The position numbers were made by a program, and so were the translations under genes. 34,917 nucleotides of DNA from Methylomonas koyamae (GTDB taxonomy: Bacteria > Pseudomonadota > Gammaproteobacteria > Methylococcales > Methylomonadaceae): the NCBI RefSeq assembly GCF_001644025.1, contig NZ_LUUK01000163.1, forward strand, positions 1-34,917, in the 5' to 3' direction. Of the stretch, positions 30,343 to 34,917 are shown in pieces; the stretch's first letter is position 1, and the number at the start of each line of letters is the position of its first letter. The notes below the pieces were generated by a model that was given only the letters and a program-made list of their open reading frames with translations, made no database searches and was not told where the DNA came from.

Positions 30343-32217
30343 TCACCGGTAAATTACCAAGCCGGCCGCCGGCGCCGTTAGCCGCACCGCCAAACCGTTT
30401 TTCGGTTGTATGTCGGCGGTCGTGCCGATCTGGGCCGAATCGGTGGAGTACAAACAGGTCAGTTTTTCACCCGGCCTATGCAGCGCCGCATCTATCGTCA
30501 CCCAGGCCGTTTTGGCGGCATTGGGGTCGGTATTGATCGCCACAACGACTTCATGGTCGGCCAGAATCCGCGACCACGGCACCAGCGACAGCAATTTGCC
30601 GCCCAACATCGTCGGCAAACCGAAATTTTGGCCGTCTCCGGAAATTGGCCGCAAATACTGCCGCCCCCGCCGCAAGGCCGGTTGAGCCGCGCGGATCGCC
30701 ATCAATTTGGCGAATTCGCTGTACACCGGATGGTTCTCGTCGAAATAATGCACGCCTCTGGACTCGAATGCGCCGAATTCACCGCCGAACATCGCTTCGC
30801 GAATGTAGCGATCCGAATCGCCGCCGTGGCCGTCGAAACCCTGCTCGGTACCGTAATACACGCAAGGGATCCCCAAGGTCAGCGCGTTGACCGCCAGCGC
30901 GTTCAACACCAATTCGGCTTTATCGGTGTCGGCGCAAAACCTCGCCTTGGCCCGGCCGACTTGATCGTGGTCGTTAAACATCGTCACGACCTTGTTGCGG
31001 AACCAAGTATGGCTATCCTTACCGATCAATAGCGAATTACGGAACAAGCTGAAATAGTCGTTGGGGTTCCCGGCCCCCTTGACCATCAATTCCAATTTGC
31101 TCGGAATATCGTCGATGCCCAATGCCGCGTCCAGACCGGTCGTTTCCAGGGTATCGAAGGCCCGGTAGCGGCCGCCGGTAATTTCGCCGACCAGCAGAAA
31201 ATTGTCCTTGCCGATGCTTTGCGCGAATTCGTGAATCGCAGAGCCGAATATCCGGGTCGCGCCGTCCTGCATGTGTTTGACGGTATCGATCCGAAAGCCG
31301 TCCAGATCGGCGTACGCGATCCAGTATTTGTAGACTTCGATCAACGACAGCAAGCCCAGAGCCGGCGCAAAGTCGTCGGTGCCGCCGAAGCCGTGATGCA
31401 AATCCTTGAGATCGAAGAAATCGCCCTCGCGAAATTCCGGGTCGTAATCGAAGCTGGCGATACGGCCCTTCTGGGTAAAGTATTCCGGATTCTGAAATTC
31501 GACCGGCCAGATCGCCCCGTCCTTGGCCGGCCAAGTCGCCGGCGCCGCCGGATTGGCGATGACGAAGGGAATATTGGCCTGGCCGGCCGCGTCGTTAAAG
31601 CCGGTCACCGGGTAGTGGCCGCCGTCCCAGCGCGGGTCGAAATGGCCGCTACCGTCTTTATAGTTGGGCTGGCGATTGGCATCGTAACTAAACACGTTGC
31701 CGGAATGATTCAAGATGATGTCCAGTATCACCAAAATCCCCTGCTGGTGTGCGGCGGCTACCAAGTCCTTCAATGCCTGATTGGTGCCGAAGCGCGGATT
31801 GACCTGCAAAAAATCCTGGATGCCGTAGCCGTGGTAAGTTTCCTGAAACGCCACCTGCTTGAAGAGCGGGCTGATCCAAATCGCGGTCACCCCCAAGCGT
31901 TTTAAATAGCCTAACTTGCTCTGCAGCCCGGCCAGGGTGCCGCCGACGTACTTGCCGCCGGCGTCGCTCCATTTCGCGGCGGCGGCCGGGGTTTGGATCG
32001 CATTGCGTTTGTCGGCGGTTTGCGCCAACGGCGTAGTGCCGCCGGCGACCGGCTTGCCGGCGACATCTCGGAATCCGCCGCTTTCGTTACCGTCGGAAAA
32101 CCGGTCCAGCATCAAAAAGTACAATACCTTATCCTCCCACGCGGTAGGGGAAGGGGTGTAGGAAACGTTGGAAGTAAGTTGACTCAAATCGACATCGGCT
32201 AAACGGGATTCGGACAT
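30343..32217 (-). CDS. Alpha-amylase family glycoside hydrolase (GH13)
   Basis: This 624-aa enzyme should act on alpha-1,4-glucans or related oligosaccharides. The four GH13 conserved regions are intact: region I DIILNH; region II GFRIDTVKH with the nucleophile Asp311; region III VGEITGG with the acid/base Glu345; region IV FNDHD with the transition-state stabiliser Asp418. The N-terminus has no signal peptide, so the enzyme is probably cytoplasmic and would act on stored glycogen or internal maltodextrins rather than secreted starch. The C-terminal 100 residues form the usual beta domain. GGAG lies eight bases before the ATG. A palindrome overlaps its candidate promoter. The exact substrate (amylase, maltogenic amylase, glucosyltransferase) is uncertain. 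Confidence 0.93.
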   Translation of the reverse strand: MSESRLADVDLSQLTSNVSYTPSPTAWEDKVLYFLMLDRFSDGNESGGFRDVAGKPVAGGTTPLAQTADKRNAIQTPAAAAKWSDAGGKYVGGTLAGLQSKLGYLKRLGVTAIWISPLFKQVAFQETYHGYGIQDFLQVNPRFGTNQALKDLVAAAHQQGILVILDIILNHSGNVFSYDANRQPNYKDGSGHFDPRWDGGHYPVTGFNDAAGQANIPFVIANPAAPATWPAKDGAIWPVEFQNPEYFTQKGRIASFDYDPEFREGDFFDLKDLHHGFGGTDDFAPALGLLSLIEVYKYWIAYADLDGFRIDTVKHMQDGATRIFGSAIHEFAQSIGKDNFLLVGEITGGRYRAFDTLETTGLDAALGIDDIPSKLELMVKGAGNPNDYFSLFRNSLLIGKDSHTWFRNKVVTMFNDHDQVGRAKARFCADTDKAELVLNALAVNALTLGIPCVYYGTEQGFDGHGGDSDRYIREAMFGGEFGAFESRGVHYFDENHPVYSEFAKLMAIRAAQPALRRGRQYLRPISGDGQNFGLPTMLGGKLLSLVPWSRILADHEVVVAINTDPNAAKTAWVTIDAALHRPGEKLTCLYSTDSAQIGTTADIQPKNGLAVRLTAPAAGLVIYR

Positions 32218-32288
32218 GGCGGCACTCCGGCGGGAAATGGGAAGGCGATAGACAGCGGCGAACGCGGCTGTGGGTAAGCCGCATCGCT

Positions 32289-32324
32289 GTTAGAACTTCT
32301 AACAAAGACACCCGGCGAAAGCAA
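32289..32324 (-). promoter_or_regulatory. Candidate amylase promoter with overlapping palindromic operator
   Basis: GTTAGAA (32289-32295) and TTCTAAC (32297-32303) form a 7-bp inverted repeat around one base. On the minus strand a possible promoter has TTGCTT (32319-32324) and TAGAAG (32296-32301), 17 bp apart, so the -10 lies inside the palindrome. This suggests repression by a dimeric regulator; the regulator is unknown and the -10 match is modest. Confidence 0.4.
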
Positions 32325-32491
32325 GTGAAGTTAGGCACTCAGGCAAGCGGCGATCCGCATGCGCCATCGAACGGTTTACGAGACAACACTTAGCGGCATG
32401 ACTGCTGGAAGGTTGATCTTCGACCTTTAGACCTGAAGGAATCGCTACGGATTATCACAGTAAAGGGTGGCGATGGATTTGCAATAGCCGT

Positions 32492-32520
32492 TTGTTGAAG
32501 TGATTGGAGGCGGATACAAT
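32492..32520 (+). promoter_or_regulatory. Candidate sigma-70 promoter of the Uma2 gene
   Basis: TTGTTG (32492-32497) and TACAAT (32515-32520) are 17 bp apart on the plus strand. The predicted start near 32527 gives a leader of about 27 bases containing a CAGGA ribosome binding site before ATG 32554. Confidence 0.55.
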
Positions 32521-32553
32521 CGGGCCATTTAACATTCAGGACAGGATGGCGAT

Positions 32554-33114
32554 ATGGCATTGGCGGAAAAATTAAACCTCAGCGTGGCGGATTACCTGCA
32601 AGGCGAACTGATCAGCGAAGTTAAATACGAATATATCAATGGTGAAGTGTATGCGATGTCCGGAGCAAAGCGTGCTCACAATATCATCAGCATGAATCTG
32701 TCCGGACTATTGTTTGCCCACCTCCGCGGTACGCCTTGCCGAGTGTTCAATTCGGATATGAAAGTCCGCGTGCAAACCGCCGCCGCCGACTGCTTCTTTT
32801 ACCCCGACCTGCATGTTACCTGCTCGGCCAGCGATACCGAGGAGCTGTTCAACAGCCAGCCCAAGTTGATCGTCGAAGTGCTGTCCGATGCCACCGAACG
32901 CTACGACAGAGCCGAAAAATTCCACCATTACCGCAAACTGGCCAGTCTGGAAGAATACGTGTTAATTGCCCAAGACACTCCCCGTGTTGAATGCTACCGG
33001 CGCGGCGATGCTTGGGATCTTCAGATTTATCAACAAGGCGAGCAGGCGGTTTTCCAATCGTTAGGTTTTGAACTGGCGGTAGCGGATATCTATGAAGGGG
33101 TATTCGCTGGATAA
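32554..33114 (+). CDS. Uma2 family endonuclease-like protein (DUF820)
   Basis: Uma2/DUF820 proteins have a PD-(D/E)XK restriction-endonuclease-like fold and are abundant in cyanobacteria and patchy elsewhere; their biological role is unsettled. This 186-aa protein shows the family pattern: YLQGELISEVKYEYINGEVY, then KRAHNIISMNLSGLL, the active-site strand FYPDLHVTC with Asp, and PKLIVEVLSDATERYD with the Glu of the (D/E)XK-like motif. AEKFHHYRKLASLEEYVLI follows. The length is normal and no catalytic residue seems lost. AGGA precedes the ATG. The patchy distribution of the family suggests horizontal spread, but no mobile element is adjacent. Confidence 0.92.
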   Translation: MALAEKLNLSVADYLQGELISEVKYEYINGEVYAMSGAKRAHNIISMNLSGLLFAHLRGTPCRVFNSDMKVRVQTAAADCFFYPDLHVTCSASDTEELFNSQPKLIVEVLSDATERYDRAEKFHHYRKLASLEEYVLIAQDTPRVECYRRGDAWDLQIYQQGEQAVFQSLGFELAVADIYEGVFAG

Positions 33115-33121
33115 GCTCGAA

Positions 33122-33186
33122 AAAATGCTAAGTATAGGATTAGGTCTGAACGACAAACTCTGGCTTGCCTTGGTTCTTAGCATTTT
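33122..33186. repeat. Inverted repeat, 11-bp arms, between Uma2 and DUF1640 genes
   Basis: AAAATGCTAAG (33122-33132) and CTTAGCATTTT (33176-33186) are perfect inverted copies 43 bases apart, followed on the plus strand by ATTG. It could be a long-loop terminator of the Uma2 gene or the ends of a tiny inserted element. A possible -10 box for the next gene (TAGAAT, 33191-33196) lies just beyond. Confidence 0.5.
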
Positions 33187-33228
33187 ATTGTAGAATTCCC
33201 GCCAGGCTCCCGCGGAGAATTAAGCGCC

Positions 33229-33600
33229 ATGAACACGATCATTCTCGACACACTCGAATTTGCCAACAAACTCAAGGCGGGTGGTTTTACCGACCAACAA
33301 GCGGAAACCCAGGCGAGGGCTATCGCCGAAATTGTCGAGCGCCAACTGGTCAGCCGCCAAGATTTCGACCAGCATCAATCCGAAATCAAACGCGACATTC
33401 ATGAATCCGAGAATAAGCTGGAAATTCGCATCAAGGAGCTTGAAACCACGTTGCGTAAAGATATTGAAATCTTGCGCGCGGAAACAAAACGTGACGTAGC
33501 GGAAACCAAAGCCGAGCTGATTCGTTGGGTGGTTGGTGTCGGAATTTTACAAATCGCCATTATCACCGCATTGTTGCTTAGATTAGCCAACCGCATTTAG
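33229..33600 (+). CDS. DUF1640-type coiled-coil membrane protein, 123 aa
   Basis: This resembles the DUF1640 (CCDC90-like) family, whose mitochondrial members include MCUR1; bacterial members have no settled function. The N-terminal region (LDTLEFANKLKAGGFTDQQA) is typical: a short helix followed by the GFT/PxQAE motif. A long heptad-rich coiled coil spans about 45-97 with many Glu, Lys and Asp. A single membrane helix (about 98-118) ends the protein with a short basic tail, so it is tail-anchored with the coiled coil in the cytoplasm. GGAG lies 11 bases before the ATG. It follows Uma2 at 114 bp. Confidence 0.85.
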   Translation: MNTIILDTLEFANKLKAGGFTDQQAETQARAIAEIVERQLVSRQDFDQHQSEIKRDIHESENKLEIRIKELETTLRKDIEILRAETKRDVAETKAELIRWVVGVGILQIAIITALLLRLANRI

Positions 33601-33649
33601 CGTATACGGTTCACCTTTTCAGCCACCGCTCTAAGCAAAGCATTTACTC

Positions 33650-33673
33650 TACTCCGGTTTGGGAACCGGAGTA
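33650..33673. repeat. 10-bp palindrome upstream of the TerB-like gene
   Basis: TACTCCGGTT and AACCGGAGTA form a perfect 10-bp stem with a 4-nt loop (TGGG), 22 bases before the TerB-like ATG. No T-run follows, so it is not a standard terminator. It may be an operator or a leader hairpin affecting translation. Confidence 0.6.
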
Positions 33674-33694
33674 AACGAATACCGGACAACCAAC

Positions 33695-34147
33695 ATGCTT
33701 GAGCAAATTAAATTTTTTTTTGAAAAACACCTGTCCTTACCGTCACCCGAGGTTGCAACAGAAATGCAGCTTCAAGAGGCGTTGACGGCCTTAATGACGG
33801 AAATGATGACCATGGACGATGTCTGTCAGGATGTCGAACGAACCAAGATTCTGTCCTTGGTCAAACAGTGTTTTTCGCTCTCCACCGAACAGGCCGAGAC
33901 CTTGCTGGCCAATGCCGAACAAATGCGTCGGCAGGCGGTCGATTATTATCAATTCACGTCGACGATCAACCAATGTCTTAGCCCTGAGGAGAAGACAACG
34001 TTTGTTAAATCCCTCTGGCAAATCGCCTATGCCGACGGCAATATCGACCCGCAAGAGGAGTATATGGTGCGGAAGATTGCCGACCTGCTTGGCGTCTCGC
34101 ACACCGATTTTATTCTGGCCAAACTGCGCGCGAATCCCAATCCCTGA
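33695..34147 (+). CDS. TerB-like (tellurite resistance protein B family) protein, 150 aa
   Basis: The protein is all-helical and looks like a TerB/DjlA N-terminal-type domain: ALTALMTEMMTMDDVCQDVE in the first half, and LWQIAYADGNIDPQEEYMVR with KIADLLGV in the second. The acidic ADGxIDPQEE loop is the typical metal-binding TerB signature. I start it at ATG 33695 (MLEQIKFFFEKHLSLP); an upstream in-frame GTG lies inside the palindrome. The ribosome binding site is weak (GGA). TerB proteins occur in stress and phage-defence contexts, but no other ter gene is here, so no tellurite role should be assumed. Confidence 0.85.
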   Translation: MLEQIKFFFEKHLSLPSPEVATEMQLQEALTALMTEMMTMDDVCQDVERTKILSLVKQCFSLSTEQAETLLANAEQMRRQAVDYYQFTSTINQCLSPEEKTTFVKSLWQIAYADGNIDPQEEYMVRKIADLLGVSHTDFILAKLRANPNP

Positions 34148-34184
34148 ATATCGCCGGACCAACACCGTTTAAAACCAATCGTTG

Positions 34185-34541
34185 ATGAAAAAAATCAAGA
34201 AAAATAAAAATCTGTGGCTAAAAGAAGCTGAAATCGAGGTCGGTGATTTGTACTTCACCACCGCCCGGCAATACCGCGCAGTCCTGGCGATCAACGGCGA
34301 TTTCTTGATTTACGCACCCAGCTCGGAAGGCATGCAGCCGTTAACGACCGATAGCCAAATGCCGTTTGCAAATTCGCCCGCTAAAAAATGCCAGATTGCC
34401 ACATTTGCGCAAAAGGAATATCAAGCATTCGATTGGCACGGTACGACAGCCGTTAAACATAAACTCACTCAGTCGCAGAGGGGCGAGGCCATTAGCCAAT
34501 GTAATGCCAAGGCCCAAATCGCGGGGTTGATGGCTGACTAA
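34185..34541 (+). CDS. Hypothetical protein, 118 aa
   Basis: I do not recognise this protein. The N-terminus is very basic (MKKIKKNKNLWLKEAE) and is followed by a beta-rich part (VGDLYFTTARQYRAVLAING, FLIYAPSSEG). There is no signal peptide or membrane helix. The last third is helical and rich in Gln and Ala. The start is ATG 34185, or a TTG directly before it; neither has a good ribosome binding site. It lies 37 bases after the TerB-like gene and may be co-transcribed. The base composition is somewhat AT-richer than in the core genes. Confidence 0.6.
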   Translation: MKKIKKNKNLWLKEAEIEVGDLYFTTARQYRAVLAINGDFLIYAPSSEGMQPLTTDSQMPFANSPAKKCQIATFAQKEYQAFDWHGTTAVKHKLTQSQRGEAISQCNAKAQIAGLMAD

Positions 34542-34917
34542 TTCTAGTTTGTCGGATTGGTTCAAGACCGTCACACATAATGGCCTTATTCAAGTTTTCA
34601 CCGTGATGTGAAGCAGGGTATTTATGAGGAAAATTGGGGAATAATGGAAATACCGAAATTAACGGCATTGAGTAACTCGACAGATGCGCCTCCTTGCGTC
34701 GGCACCCATCGGCGCACCTTATCGCGTTGCCGGTGCCAATCGACAACCCCCGCCATCTCCGACCGAATCAAACCATCGATCCCGATATGATTCTCCGAAG
34801 TTTAAAAACATTTTGGGGAGCGATCGAATCTTGTCGTACGACCCTAAGCGGAAATTCGGATATTGATCTTGAATGTCGGTTTAAAATTTAAATCAGTCAT
34901 TCAAATAATAAAAGTTG
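34542..34917. other. Terminal region without a convincing gene
   Basis: These 376 bp hold only short open frames without ribosome binding sites on both strands. The inner part (about 34690-34745) is GC-richer and carries GGCACC and GGTGCC as a 6-bp inverted repeat. The last 80 bases are AT-rich and could be a promoter region for a gene beyond the window. Confidence 0.5.

Larger units (their letters stand above)
32218..32553. other. Intergenic region between the amylase and Uma2 genes
   Basis: These 336 bp separate divergent genes. They hold the candidate amylase promoter and operator (32289-32324) and the candidate Uma2 promoter (32492-32520). Between about 32325 and 32490 I see no gene, repeat or clear structure. 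Confidence 0.6.

Noticed and set aside
32554-33600. Uma2 plus DUF1640 as a toxin-antitoxin pair
   Set aside because: The genes are 114 bp apart with a repeat and probable separate promoter; neither belongs to a known toxin or antitoxin family.
34608-34891. Short plus-strand frames at the window end
   Set aside because: They overlap each other in different frames, lack ribosome binding sites and show no recognisable protein pattern.

Overview
The window looks like chromosomal DNA of a moderately GC-rich gammaproteobacterium. The protein sequences, two VPxPAA-CTERM-tagged secreted proteins and the block mnmG-rsmG-parA-parB-atp operon-glmU-glmS suggest a type I methanotroph-like lineage such as Methylomonas. 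That placement is an inference from protein appearance; no methane-oxidation gene or rRNA lies here. No phage, transposase, CRISPR array, tRNA or rRNA was seen.

Layout: (1) 1-3.9 kb, minus strand: a small secreted protein and an unrecognised two-gene unit (a large TPR protein translationally coupled to a 333-aa protein), next to a REP-like palindrome. (2) 4.1-18.8 kb, all minus strand: read in transcription order, mnmG, rsmG, parA and parB form a tightly overlapping cluster. They are followed by the full ATP synthase operon atpI-B-E-F-H-A-G-D-C, a strong terminator, and glmU-glmS for UDP-GlcNAc synthesis. In many gammaproteobacteria this block sits beside oriC, but no origin or DnaA boxes are visible here. 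(3) 18.85-22.2 kb, plus strand: arfA (ribosome rescue), ribA (riboflavin) and a Lon-related AAA protease. The arfA reading frame contains a perfect 15-bp hairpin, the signature of the tmRNA back-up circuit. (4) 22.2-24.3 kb, minus strand: two secreted VPxPAA-CTERM proteins, one a matrixin-type metalloprotease, with a heptanucleotide tandem repeat and a terminator between them. (5) 24.3-27.2 kb: a GNAT acetyltransferase, a zinc-ribbon/HEAGH membrane protein, a small membrane protein and an aldo/keto reductase, in mixed orientations. (6) 27.3-29.8 kb, plus strand: a YfiR-family periplasmic protein overlapping a membrane-bound hybrid histidine kinase, probably one sensory unit. (7) 29.8-32.2 kb, minus strand: creA and a cytoplasmic GH13 alpha-amylase-like enzyme with a palindrome over its candidate promoter. 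(8) 32.5-34.5 kb, plus strand: an accessory-looking tail with a Uma2-family nuclease, a DUF1640 coiled-coil membrane protein, a TerB-like protein and an unknown protein, separated by inverted repeats.

The core genes cover chromosome partitioning, tRNA/rRNA modification, energy production and cell-wall precursor supply. The points most worth following up are the arfA hairpin and its effect on downstream ribA/lon expression, the YfiR-histidine kinase pair (YfiR is best known with diguanylate cyclases), the unknown TPR two-gene unit, the zinc-ribbon/HEAGH membrane protein, and the lack of promoter space between the atp terminator and glmU.
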